A stretch of 64,000 nucleotides of DNA from an uncultured Fibrobacter sp. Lineage in GTDB: Bacteria; Fibrobacterota; Fibrobacteria; Fibrobacterales; Fibrobacteraceae. Location: contig CAMHOW010000008.1 of assembly GCA_946186895.1 (NCBI GenBank), forward strand, positions 1-64,000. Direction: 5' to 3'. The position numbers were made by a program, and so were the translations under genes. This document shows positions 52,278 through 61,500 of the stretch, piece by piece; the stretch's first letter is position 1, and each line of letters opens with the position of its first letter. Under the pieces are notes generated by a model. The model was not told the DNA's origin. It saw only the letters and a list, made by a program, of their open reading frames with translations, and searched no databases.

Positions 52278-55160
52278 TTACCTCAAACGGCGGAGCCCCT
52301 TGGGCATAGGCACCTCGGAGCCGTCTTCCCCAAGCAGGTAGATGTTGTCCAAGCTGATGTAGCCCTTGCCGCTATAACGGGCACGGAATGCAAAGTTCTT
52401 GATTTGCTTGGGGTCCAGCCGTTCGATAGTTTTGCCCCAACCCTCCTGGGTCATGTTTTCCCAGATGAGGGTATCACGGACCCAGGAACCGCGGGTATTC
52501 TTGAGCCGAACCATGAACTCATCATAATCCTTAACCTGCTCGCTGGCAATCTGCACCTCAAAATAACCATCGGGATTGTTGTGGTTGGTAGCGTAGTCGA
52601 ACACGATACCTACGGAATTCTTGACGGCTTCGGGAATCACGTAGTAGGCTCCGGCAAAATTGGGCCAGCCCTGTGCAGGAGGCTGCTCGATGATAAAGTC
52701 GTGACGGATGAACCCACCGTGAGGGGGCGCCCCGTTAAAGACCTTGGCCTCGATGCTAGTGGCGTTGTCGCCGTTGGCCACCGGGTACCAGTCCACCGCA
52801 TCCAGGCCGTTGTCGAAGTTCTGCATCACACTGGTGGTGCGGTAGGCACCACGAATGCGGAAGGGCATCTTGAACTCCGTAGTCTTGCCGCCCAGGCCGC
52901 GAATCTTGAGCGTCGCCGTGGCAGGCCCAAGTTTCACATTTGCGGGCATGGGAACCTTCACATGGAAGCTCTCGATGGAGGCGTTCCACAGGCCGTCATC
53001 GGGCTTGAACCACTTGACGATTCCCAGTTCCGGAATTTCAAGCTTTCCTTCTGTCAGCTGACCGTACTGCTGGGCGGCGGTGGCGAACAGGTCCAGGGTA
53101 TCGCCTGCCAGCAGGACCTTCTTCTCGATAGAGGCGGCGAGAATCTTGGGTTCTGCTATAGAATTTGCCTTCGGGTTGATCTGTACAACGGCTAGTCCAA
53201 AAGGCGGTATTTCAATGTCCCTAGACTTGCTTGGGTTGATACGGCGGCCGCTGGGGCCCATCTTCGGGTACGGATAGGCATGCGGACCAGACCCTTGCCA
53301 TTTAAACTGTTCGGGTCCAAAAATCTCTACTTGCGTGCGGACGAGATAATTTTCACTTGCACGATCTATCTGCACTACCTGCTTTATATCGGAAAGGTTC
53401 ACCAGCATCACACGAGCGGAATCCCCCTTGCCAATGGCATAGGCCACCACATCGGGGTTGGTGCTCTCCACCGGAAGCACCGCAAAACCGTCTTCAAGGA
53501 ACTGCATAAAGGTCATGTAAATTCCGTAATATTCCGCCGTAGGTTCCAAAGACTTCCAATGGTTCCAGGAACCCTCCTTGAGAAGCGCCGTCATGCTGAT
53601 GGTACCCCAAGTATCGTCCGGACCCTTGAATAAGTTGCCGAAGGCATCCCAGGGGAGCACCTGCAGGCGGTTTCCAAAACGTACAGCATGCTGGGCAAAA
53701 ATGCTCGCTACGGCGGTGGCCTGCGGGTAATCCATCAGCAGGCTGTAGCCCTGAACGCAGGTACTAAATTCCGAAAGGAACACCCGGCGTTCCCCCTCCA
53801 GATGGCGTTTCATCCAAGTGTCCAGAGTATCCATGTTGGGGCCAACGTCCAGCATAGACTTGAGCATTTCAGCAGCCGTCGGATTGTTCGGCGTCCAGTA
53901 GGGATAGTTGTGCAAATCCACCACGTCAAGGTAACGCTTGCCGTCTTTCTTTTCGGCCTCGCCTACAATCCGCAGAAACTCTTCCATCCAATACTTGCCA
54001 TCTAAAAGGCCGGCGCCCTTCTGCTGCATCTTGTGGGTGCTGAACAGCGGGCCATGCAAGATGATGCTGGAATCCACAGCCTTCATGGCACGGGCATATT
54101 CCAAGAATCGGGCGGCATACTGCCTTGCCGAAATGGGGCCAGACTCTTCCCATTCTCCGTCCAACTCGTTACCGATTTGCCACTGCTTGATATCGTAACC
54201 CTTGACCTTGTTGGCGTAACGGACCCAGGCGGCGGCCTCCTTGGAGGTACCCGTACCCGCGTTCACGCAAATGACCGGCTTTGCGTTGGGGAGCGTCTTG
54301 ATGTAATCCATGAAGGTCTCGAAATCCCACTTGATGTCGGTCCAGTCGGTACGGGCTTTATCACCATTGCGGGTGGACATGGCGTAAAACTTGTAGTTGT
54401 TACTGGCAAGCAGATCCAGCTCACCGCTGTAGAGCTTCATCTCGCAAATCTGCACGCCCTTTGCCGGCAGGTCCTTGGTCTTGAAACGAATAGCCACATA
54501 GCGGGCCTTAACCTTTTGGAGCTTGTACTTGGAGGTAGCACCGTTCACCTTGATAACGGATTCCACCTTCAGCTTGTTTTCCAGAGCCTGGTGTACACCG
54601 GGGTATTCGGCATAGTCTTCGGTCCAGTACGAAAGTTCAAAGGATTTCGGGCGAAGCTTGCCCCAATCAATCTGTAGGGAATCCAAGTCCACCTTTTCGG
54701 GGAATTCGATCACGACCCAAGGTGGATCATCGGGGTCCAAGATTTCGCCCCACCACATGGTTTCCATCTTGCCGTCAGCCAAGTGGCTGCGACGGATAAA
54801 GCCGTAATTGTCCTTGGTGGTGCCGCGATAAATGGTTTCGCCCAAGAAGCCACGTGCCCATTTGGTCTCGTCGGCCGTCCAGAGCCCAGTTTCATCGTAC
54901 TTGCCTATACCATTCCAATGGTAATCATTAGAAAGGCTACCGTTGGGGAAACGGAACAGGGTATAGCCTCCGTCTACCAAAGCAGGAGTCATGTCATAGT
55001 AACGGCTGGGCGGATTCCAAATAGCCAAGTCAGCAGACATCATGTTATCCTTGCTGATAACAACGCCCGGATGCTGGTCATCGACCTTGACAACATTCTG
55101 GGCGGCGAAGGCTGAAATGGCTGAAAGCGCCATGATAGCAGGAACGGCAAATTTATTCAT
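52278..55160 (-). CDS. GH51/GH44-like secreted beta-glycosidase with discoidin-like insertion
   Basis: This 960-residue secreted enzyme starts at ATG 55160 (GAGG upstream). The signal peptide is MNKFAVPAIMALSAISAFA. The clan GH-A barrel (about 35-490) begins with GGYTLFRFPNGSLSNDYHWNG and is interrupted by a discoidin/F5-8C-like insertion (about 125-247, WVVIEFPEKVDLDSLQIDWG...VQICEMKLYSGE). It resumes with acid/base WQIGNELDG (about E332) and nucleophile VFLSEFSTC (about E464). A beta domain, an Ig-like domain and a C-terminal CBM-like module (RTTSVMQNFDNGLDAVDWYPV) follow. It ends in a short basic tail KGLRRLR and lacks a T9SS domain. F. succinogenes endoglucanase F (family 51) is the closest named possibility; GH44 is an alternative. 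Confidence 0.8.
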   Translation of the reverse strand: MNKFAVPAIMALSAISAFAAQNVVKVDDQHPGVVISKDNMMSADLAIWNPPSRYYDMTPALVDGGYTLFRFPNGSLSNDYHWNGIGKYDETGLWTADETKWARGFLGETIYRGTTKDNYGFIRRSHLADGKMETMWWGEILDPDDPPWVVIEFPEKVDLDSLQIDWGKLRPKSFELSYWTEDYAEYPGVHQALENKLKVESVIKVNGATSKYKLQKVKARYVAIRFKTKDLPAKGVQICEMKLYSGELDLLASNNYKFYAMSTRNGDKARTDWTDIKWDFETFMDYIKTLPNAKPVICVNAGTGTSKEAAAWVRYANKVKGYDIKQWQIGNELDGEWEESGPISARQYAARFLEYARAMKAVDSSIILHGPLFSTHKMQQKGAGLLDGKYWMEEFLRIVGEAEKKDGKRYLDVVDLHNYPYWTPNNPTAAEMLKSMLDVGPNMDTLDTWMKRHLEGERRVFLSEFSTCVQGYSLLMDYPQATAVASIFAQHAVRFGNRLQVLPWDAFGNLFKGPDDTWGTISMTALLKEGSWNHWKSLEPTAEYYGIYMTFMQFLEDGFAVLPVESTNPDVVAYAIGKGDSARVMLVNLSDIKQVVQIDRASENYLVRTQVEIFGPEQFKWQGSGPHAYPYPKMGPSGRRINPSKSRDIEIPPFGLAVVQINPKANSIAEPKILAASIEKKVLLAGDTLDLFATAAQQYGQLTEGKLEIPELGIVKWFKPDDGLWNASIESFHVKVPMPANVKLGPATATLKIRGLGGKTTEFKMPFRIRGAYRTTSVMQNFDNGLDAVDWYPVANGDNATSIEAKVFNGAPPHGGFIRHDFIIEQPPAQGWPNFAGAYYVIPEAVKNSVGIVFDYATNHNNPDGYFEVQIASEQVKDYDEFMVRLKNTRGSWVRDTLIWENMTQEGWGKTIERLDPKQIKNFAFRARYSGKGYISLDNIYLLGEDGSEVPMPKGLRRLR

Positions 55161-55193
55161 AAGAACCTCTTGATACAATATACATCAAAAAAG

Positions 55194-55262
55194 AAATGCC
55201 CGCACTAGACGGGCATGGCAATCGTCAAAAAAGGTGATCCCGGAACAGGTCCGGGATGACTT
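55194..55262. repeat. Pair of ATGAC-type palindromic repeats
   Basis: AATGCCCGCACTAGACGGGCATGG and GATCCCGGAACAGGTCCGGGATGAC are two adjacent hairpins upstream of the GH51-like gene and downstream of argD. Confidence 0.65.
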
Positions 55263-55287
55263 TCGGATTACTTCGCGGCAGCCAGTT

Positions 55288-56490
55288 TTACTTAGCTGCT
55301 GCTGCGAAAGCAGTATTCAGCTTCGTAAGAGCCTCGTCGCATTCCGCAGCCGACACATTCAGCGGCGGCAGCATACGCAGCACATTACCCTTGGCGCTCA
55401 GCACCATGAGTTTTTCTGCGCGAGCCGCAGCGATGATGTTGCCTACCGGCATAGATTCATCAAGAGCCACACCGAGAATCAAACCTTCGCCACGGATTTC
55501 CTTGGCGAAGCTGTACTTTTCCACAAGGCTCGCCAAACCGGCCTTCAGCTGGGCAGAACGTTCAGCCACATTCTTCAACAGGCCCGGAATCTGCTTCACG
55601 ACAGCGAGACCTGCGGCACATGCAATCGGGTTACCGCCAAAAGTTGTACCGTGGTCGCCTGCCTTAAGCTGGTCGGCAATCTTCTGGCGCAGGAGCACCG
55701 CACCCAGCGGGAGACCGCCACCGATTCCTTTAGCCAAAGAAACCAGGTCCGGATTCAGGCCGTACTTTTCGAAACCGAGGAAGGTTCCAAGCCTACCAAC
55801 GCCCGCCTGCACTTCGTCAACGATGACAAGGCATCCGAATTCCTTCTGCAGGCTGTTGATGGTAGCGACCATCTCGGCAGAAAGCGTCATCACGCCACCT
55901 TCGGCAGCGAGGCTTTCAAGCATGATAGCGCAAGTATCCTTGTTGACTTCCTTCTTGAGCGCTGCACAGTCATTCCAAGTCACGTGAACGAAGTCGCCCG
56001 GCATAGAGCCGAAGCCTTCGCGAATAGCCGGCTGACCCGTTGCAGAAAGGGCAGCATAGGTACGGCCATGGAAACTGTTCACGAAGGTGATTATCTTCTG
56101 CCGGTTAGCCTCACCCTTCCGGTTGAAATACTTACGTGCGAACTTGATACAGCCTTCGTTGGCTTCGGTACCGGAGTTGCAGAAGAAGGCCTTGTCGAAC
56201 TTGGTGATTTCGAGGAGAGCCTTGCCGAGTTCGATCTGCGGGTAGTTGGGGTAAAGGTTGCTGATGTGGTTGAAGTGGTTCATCTGTTCCACCACCGCAT
56301 CCTTGATTGCCTGGTTCTGGTGACCAAGCGCGTTCACGGCAATGCCAGCTACAAAGTCCAGGTACTTATTGCCCTGATCGTCGTAGAGGTAAGAGCCTTC
56401 GCCCTTTACGAAGTTGATGTCTGCCTTGCCGTAGAGCGGCGCGATAATTTGTTTGTCCTGTTCGAGCAGGTTAGCGCAAGATTGTGCCAT
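55288..56490 (-). CDS. argD: Acetylornithine aminotransferase
   Basis: ArgD transfers an amino group to N-acetylglutamate semialdehyde in arginine synthesis (PLP, class III). The 400-residue protein has DDQGNKYLDFVAGIAVNALGH, the glycine loop CNSGTEANEGCIKFARKY, and VDEVQAGVGRLGTF. The Schiff-base Lys is in SLAKGIGGGLPLGA, with HGTTFGGNPIACAAGLA near the C-terminus. Its start overlaps the argB stop by 20 bases, so the two are one operon. Some relatives also act on succinyl-diaminopimelate. Confidence 0.95.
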   Translation of the reverse strand: MAQSCANLLEQDKQIIAPLYGKADINFVKGEGSYLYDDQGNKYLDFVAGIAVNALGHQNQAIKDAVVEQMNHFNHISNLYPNYPQIELGKALLEITKFDKAFFCNSGTEANEGCIKFARKYFNRKGEANRQKIITFVNSFHGRTYAALSATGQPAIREGFGSMPGDFVHVTWNDCAALKKEVNKDTCAIMLESLAAEGGVMTLSAEMVATINSLQKEFGCLVIVDEVQAGVGRLGTFLGFEKYGLNPDLVSLAKGIGGGLPLGAVLLRQKIADQLKAGDHGTTFGGNPIACAAGLAVVKQIPGLLKNVAERSAQLKAGLASLVEKYSFAKEIRGEGLILGVALDESMPVGNIIAAARAEKLMVLSAKGNVLRMLPPLNVSAAECDEALTKLNTAFAAAAK

Positions 56491-57247
56491 AGTTTAAATC
56501 TCCATTAATTTGTTTGCCAAAGTGTTCCGCGTCCTTCCAACCCACGATGTGGATGCTCTTGAGTCCTCGTCGGATCGACTTGAAACTCTCGCGGACTTTG
56601 GGAATCATACCGCCGGAGATGACGCCAGCTTCGATCAGCTTTTCGGCGTCCGCCTCGCTCAGTTCGGGAATCACGTTCTTGTTTTCGTCCATCACGCCCG
56701 GCACGTCGCTCACCAGCACGAACTGGTCGGCTTCGAGCGCCACAGCCAGTTCGCTAGCAGCCGTGTCGGCGTTCACGTTCCAGCTCATGCCGTCGCCAAT
56801 GGAAATCGGGCTGACTACCGGAGTCCAGCCAGCGTTCCACAGGTCGGCCACGATCTTCGGGTTCACCTGCTTGATTTCGCCCACCAGGCCAAGGTCCACC
56901 TTGCCCTGCTTCTTGACCACCTGGAACAGGTTGCCGTCTACGCCGGAAATACCGATGGCATTGCAGTTATTGTTCAGCAGCATGCGCACCAGCTTCTTGT
57001 TCACGTGGCCCGAGAGGGTCATTTCCACCATTTTCATGATGCCGGGGGTCGTAACTCGGAGGCCGTCGATAAATGTGGGTTGTTCCTTGAGCAAGGCGAT
57101 ATTCTCGTTAATGTCCTTGCCACCGCCGTGAACCACGGCCACCTGACAGCCACTACCGGGGAGTGTAGAGACTGCCGACACAAAATCAGCCAGCTTGGTT
57201 TCGTCAATTGCCAGGCTGCCACCAATTTTTACAACCACTTTTTTCAT
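56471..57247 (-). CDS. argB: Acetylglutamate kinase
   Basis: ArgB phosphorylates N-acetylglutamate, the second step of arginine synthesis. The 258-residue protein has VVKIGGSLA at the N-terminus, VVHGGGKDIN, GLRVTTPGIMKMVEM, NADTAASELAVALEADQFVLVSDVPGV and VISGGMIPKV. It lacks the N-terminal helix of arginine-inhibited hexameric forms, so it is likely the short, arginine-insensitive type. It is first in the operon with argD. Confidence 0.95.
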   Translation of the reverse strand: MKKVVVKIGGSLAIDETKLADFVSAVSTLPGSGCQVAVVHGGGKDINENIALLKEQPTFIDGLRVTTPGIMKMVEMTLSGHVNKKLVRMLLNNNCNAIGISGVDGNLFQVVKKQGKVDLGLVGEIKQVNPKIVADLWNAGWTPVVSPISIGDGMSWNVNADTAASELAVALEADQFVLVSDVPGVMDENKNVIPELSEADAEKLIEAGVISGGMIPKVRESFKSIRRGLKSIHIVGWKDAEHFGKQINGDLNYGTILR

Positions 57248-57324
57248 TTTTTGCGAGGTCCTCTCGTTTTATTTTTACGGAGACAAATTTAGAAAAAGTA
57301 GTCAGTGGGAAATGACTCAATACA

Positions 57325-57347
57325 CAAAAGGGGGAAGAATCCCCCTG
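57325..57347 (-). terminator. Terminator after the AT-rich secreted gene
   Basis: On the minus strand CAGGGGGATTCTTCCCCCTTTTG forms a short stem with a T run. It ends transcription from the 57453-58025 gene. Confidence 0.7.
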
Positions 57348-57361
57348 ATTGCAGCCTCAGC

Positions 57362-57440
57362 GGTGTCATCCTGAGCGAAGTCGAAGGATCTAGCCGAGGC
57401 TTCCATCACCCCTTCGCCTAGGGGCTCCGCCCCTAAAACC
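57362..57440. repeat. GTCATCCTGAGCGAAGTCGAAGGATCT intergenic repeat
   Basis: This is the phrase GTCATCCTGAGCGAAGTCGAAGGATCTAG, widespread as an intergenic repeat in many bacterial genomes. It is followed by the hairpin CCTAGGGGCTCCGCCCCTAAAACCCC. Confidence 0.65.
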
Positions 57441-57452
57441 CCGATTCAAGCA

Positions 57453-58025
57453 TTAACGCTTAAAGTAAGCGTCGAAGCATCCTTTTTGTGTAATTTGACG
57501 AAGTTCGCGATCAAAAACACAATCTGTATTCAATTCAGCATCTCTACGAAACTTTGTTTTCATTACTAGTTTGTCGCCATCATAAAAATCAAACCAACCA
57601 TGTTTCATCAATTTCTCTCCAAGCATTTCACTCTTACACATCCCTGAAAACCAAACAAAATGTCCTTTAACGACATCCTGACCATAACTGATTGTAAACA
57701 ATTTACCTTTCTTAGCTTCAGGCTTAAAACAAATAGAACTCATCATTGTATCTAATGGATGTACGTTTTCTTTAGTCCCAGCAATCTTAACAAATCTGTC
57801 AGTGGATCCATTTGAGTAAGTTATACTCTCAACATCACTCTTCTTGATTGTGTATACAGGACCTTCCAAATTATCCAAACGCTTATATTGAATTTGAGTT
57901 TCCTTAATTTCCGTCACTTTAACAGTTAGGGAATCTCCTTTTTGAAAACGAACCACATCTTGACCAAATATCTGACAAAGTGGCAATAGGGAGAAAACTA
58001 TTAAAAAACGAAAGTTCATAATCAT
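57453..58025 (-). CDS. AT-rich secreted protein of unknown function
   Basis: This 190-residue protein has a signal peptide (MIMNFRFLIVFSLLPLCQIFGQ). The region GDSLTVKVTEIKETQIQYKRLDNLEGPVYTIKKSDVESITYSNG resembles small beta domains common in secreted Bacteroidota proteins. The second half has four Cys. Its coding DNA is clearly more AT-rich than argB/argD on one side and the ferredoxin gene on the other, suggesting recent acquisition. The function is unknown. Confidence 0.65.
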   Translation of the reverse strand: MIMNFRFLIVFSLLPLCQIFGQDVVRFQKGDSLTVKVTEIKETQIQYKRLDNLEGPVYTIKKSDVESITYSNGSTDRFVKIAGTKENVHPLDTMMSSICFKPEAKKGKLFTISYGQDVVKGHFVWFSGMCKSEMLGEKLMKHGWFDFYDGDKLVMKTKFRRDAELNTDCVFDRELRQITQKGCFDAYFKR

Positions 58026-58210
58026 TTGTCTCTTTTTAGGACTAAATCTCCTAAAACCACTCTAGGTAGTCCTATCCACGGAATATAAAAAATTATGTTG
58101 CTTTTTGCATTTTTATGAATATTTTCTCAATTTCACAACATAATTTCCACGTTTTCGCCTATTTTTTTATATCTTTAGGTCAGACACAAACCATACACAA
58201 GAGGTAAAAT

Positions 58211-58408
58211 ATGGCTATTTCTAGAGTTTGGCTGGACGAATCCAGCGCTGAATGCGTATCTTGCGGTGCCTGCGAAGCTACTTGCGACGCAGTGTTCGAA
58301 GTTCCTGAAAAGATGAAGGTCAAGGAAGGCGTTGATTTCTCTGCTTACGAAAGCGAAATCAAGGACGCCGCTGACAGCTGCCCCGCCGGCGTGATCAAGT
58401 ACGAGTAG
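58211..58408 (+). CDS. Single-cluster ferredoxin
   Basis: This 65-residue electron carrier has the cluster motif CVSCGACEATC (C-X2-C-X2-C, with a fourth Cys) followed by the distal Cys-Pro in ADSCPAGVIKYE. This is the pattern of monocluster [4Fe-4S] ferredoxins of the Thermotoga/Desulfovibrio type; the extra Cys could support a disulfide or cluster change. GAGGTAAAAT precedes the ATG. It stands alone with its own terminator; the 180-base upstream region is very AT-rich and probably holds a promoter, but no clear -35/-10 pair could be fixed. Confidence 0.9.
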   Translation: MAISRVWLDESSAECVSCGACEATCDAVFEVPEKMKVKEGVDFSAYESEIKDAADSCPAGVIKYE

Positions 58409-58413
58409 TACGA

Positions 58414-58436
58414 TTAGGGAAGGCTTCCGCCCTCCC
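58414..58436. repeat. REP-like palindrome AGGGAAGGCTTCCGCCCTCCC
   Basis: This is another copy of the family at 648-672, located six bases after the ferredoxin stop. Confidence 0.72.
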
Positions 58437-58450
58437 GACACAAAATTAAA

Positions 58451-58479
58451 AGACCTCCCCTGCGGGAGGTCCTTTTTTA
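58451..58479 (+). terminator. Ferredoxin terminator
   Basis: GACCTCCC ctgc GGGAGGTC is followed by CTTTTTTAT. Confidence 0.88.
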
Positions 58480-58501
58480 TTTCTTAAGAACCTAAGTCCG
58501 A

Positions 58502-61500
58502 TTACTTGATACGGCGGTAGCCCATGGAAACTCTCTTTTCCTTGTTCTGCTTCTTCACCGTACCAGCGCGATGCTTCTTGTTAGCCGTCGGGGCTATAGC
58601 CACTTCCTTCGTGTGGAAGATGAACTTCGCCACATAAGGCCCAGTACCAATGGCCCTGCCATTTTTAGCCGTCGGGTCGCCATTATGGGGCAGCCATTCC
58701 AGCTTCAAGTGGATCGTTCCATCGGCAGACAGCTTGTCTATTCCAATATCATCCAGATCGAACTCGTATTCCGTCTGGTTCACATGGGCTCCGATGTTGG
58801 TGTAGATATCCAGCGAGAACGCGATATGAGCCTTCCACGCAAAGTTATCCAACGAATCCTTCTGGAGTAAGATCGGCATTTCTACATCGATATTGAACAC
58901 GGGGCCACCATGCTTGTACGCCGCTGTATCGTAAGAAATCATGGAGCCATACGGGCTGAGCTTCTGCTTGCCGTTTGCGATAAGGGTTTCCTCGGAACCG
59001 TTCAGCACGCTCAAGCGGAAATCCTCGTCCTTTGACGGCAAGTTGCCTGCATACAGGTCGTCGCCCTTAGCGCTGGTGCTCACACCTTCGGCCATCTTCA
59101 CCTTGAACCGGACATCTTCGATTTCACCCACCACAGGTACCCAGGGGCTTTCATCGCCAGGCAGCAAGTCCGCCTTGTCCTTCGTGATAGAATTGATCTT
59201 TGTGGGCAGGCGCAGAGAGTCACCGATATGCACATGGTTGTCGGCATCTTCTTCGCGGAAAGAGAATGTCCAGTACATCACGTCAAGATACTTGTCCAGC
59301 TTGGTGTCTGCCGGCTGGTAGTACGACTTCAGACCTTCGTGGAACCTTTCCAAGAACTGACCCTTATCGTTACCCGAGCTGGCCAGAGGTTCCGAGAGTT
59401 CCACACGCAGGGCGTAGGTGCTACCATACTTGCTGAGCCTTGCCGCCGTAAGTACCGGCGGGCAATCGTCGTTCAGAGTATAGCTCTTGTCGAAGAAGCC
59501 GCCCTCTTCGCCCTTGCGAGGCATCACGGAGCCCTTTCCGTTACGGCTACCAACCGTCTTCTTCAGGTACACACCTTCAGGAATCTTGATGCGGATGGCG
59601 GTATGGGTTTCCTGAATCGTGTCATGACCCGTAGTATCAATCACGTAATTCCAGATCGTATCGTTCTTCACCGCATTGATGGTCTTGTCCTTATAGCTGC
59701 ACGCATATTTTACCGTATCGCCAGTCACGGGGTCAATGACAGCAGCCTCCACCATGGTATGGGTGGTCGTATCTTCCACCAGTGTTGTCTGGTTACACCA
59801 CACCGTATCCTGGCCAACTACTTCCTTATAGGAAATCTGCTTCACTTCCATCGAGGAGTCCGTCTTGGCCAAAATAGGCTTCACGACAGCCTCGCCCTGG
59901 ATGGTATCGAGAGACCAGTCCTTCGTATCCTTGAACGCCCTGTATATTTCAGGAGAACCCCAGTAAATGTCGAAGCTATCCAACATATCCTTCTGGCGCA
60001 GCAAGGAGGCGAATTCCATATAGATTTCTTCGGGCTGGCCATCGCCCATCTTGTCGCTGATACGGGCAAAGGTAATGGGCACAGGACGCACAGATTCCGT
60101 CACCGTCACAGGGCCATTACAATTGCTCAGGCTATTCATTCCCAAATCGGACACACCGAAATCAGAAAGAATTTCAGCCTTCTGACCAGGTTTGAATATC
60201 TGGCCATTCGTATTGCCTTCTATAACATAGAGCCAGCTACGTCCGTTGTCCGACGTGGTGGCGCTCACCACAGAGATTCCCGTCTGCGGGACCTCTGCCG
60301 TACCGTCGGTAACCCGCAAGGGCCAGGCGGTATAAGAGGCAAGCATCACGGGTTCCGTGAAGATAATCTTCAGAGTATCCTGGGCATACTGGTGATTTTC
60401 GTTTTCCAGAATGGTCACACCCTTGAGCGTCGGGGCAATGCCGTCCTTGATGGGAGCCTTTTCCGTAGTAACAACGCCCTTCTCTGTTATGTAGAAGGTC
60501 ACCGTACCGGCAGGGGCACCCGTCTGCGGGATCTGGCCAGCGTTCGGCGTAAACACGGCCTCGGCTCCGTTGACGCTAGCGGGCTTCAGCAGGACCGTCA
60601 TAGGCTTGGTAGTGGTCGTGGAGTCATACTCAAAGAGGGCACTATCCAAAGTCACACCGTTACCGAATGTGCTACCGCTGAAGGTTGCCACAATCTTGTC
60701 GCCCTTGGCATCGCAATCAGAATCCTGAACAATGACATCCTGGGGAACAGGGTGCGTCGGATCAGCGAAGAAGTACTGAGACACCACATCTTCTTCATCC
60801 TCGGCATCGATATAGGTGATAGTGATCTCGTCGCCACCAAAGAAGGACACCTTGGGAAGCTTTGCATCCTTTTCGGCGATGGCGGTAATGAGATCGCTCT
60901 TAAATTCACCCGTAGTCTCGTTCACACGGTTAAGCGTCAAAGTATCTGTGACTCCGGTTCTGGAGTTTTCAACCAGAACCTTGATGGTCTTGTTGGAGCG
61001 GTTATCCTTGTCCTTGACCACCACATAGAACTTCAAGGAGCCATCCGTAGCGGCAGGGCTAGAAACAGAGGTGCCATCTTCCTTGATGAGCGTCAAGATA
61101 CCGGCCGTACGGTCACCCTTGCTGAACTGCACATAGTAACTGCGGTTTACAAAGGCACAGCCACCGTTCTCCTGGCATTCGTCACATTCCGGATCGGGGC
61201 CCGCAAAGACGGTAACGTCAATCTTGTTGGTACCGATACTCATCTTAGCCGGAATGTTCAAGTCGTACCGCTGGGTTTCTTTGTTAAACACTGCCGCAGT
61301 CTTGAGCTGATCCTTGGTAAGAGCCACACCGTTCACCCAGATAGCGGTAACATAGCCACCTTCCGAAATAGAGACCTCGCCCGTCAGGTACATGGTGCTC
61401 TTGGTGGAGTCAATCTGGATATAAGAACCGTTGGAAACGTTGAACGGCGGGTCATAAGAAAGGGTCATTTCGTAGTTGGCACGCTTGGTGGTCATTTCCT

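Noticed and set aside
58026-58210. Possible tRNA or riboswitch before ferredoxin
   Set aside because: The region is AT-rich with only a weak imperfect TAGGACT..AGTCCTA pairing; no cloverleaf or known aptamer core could be drawn.
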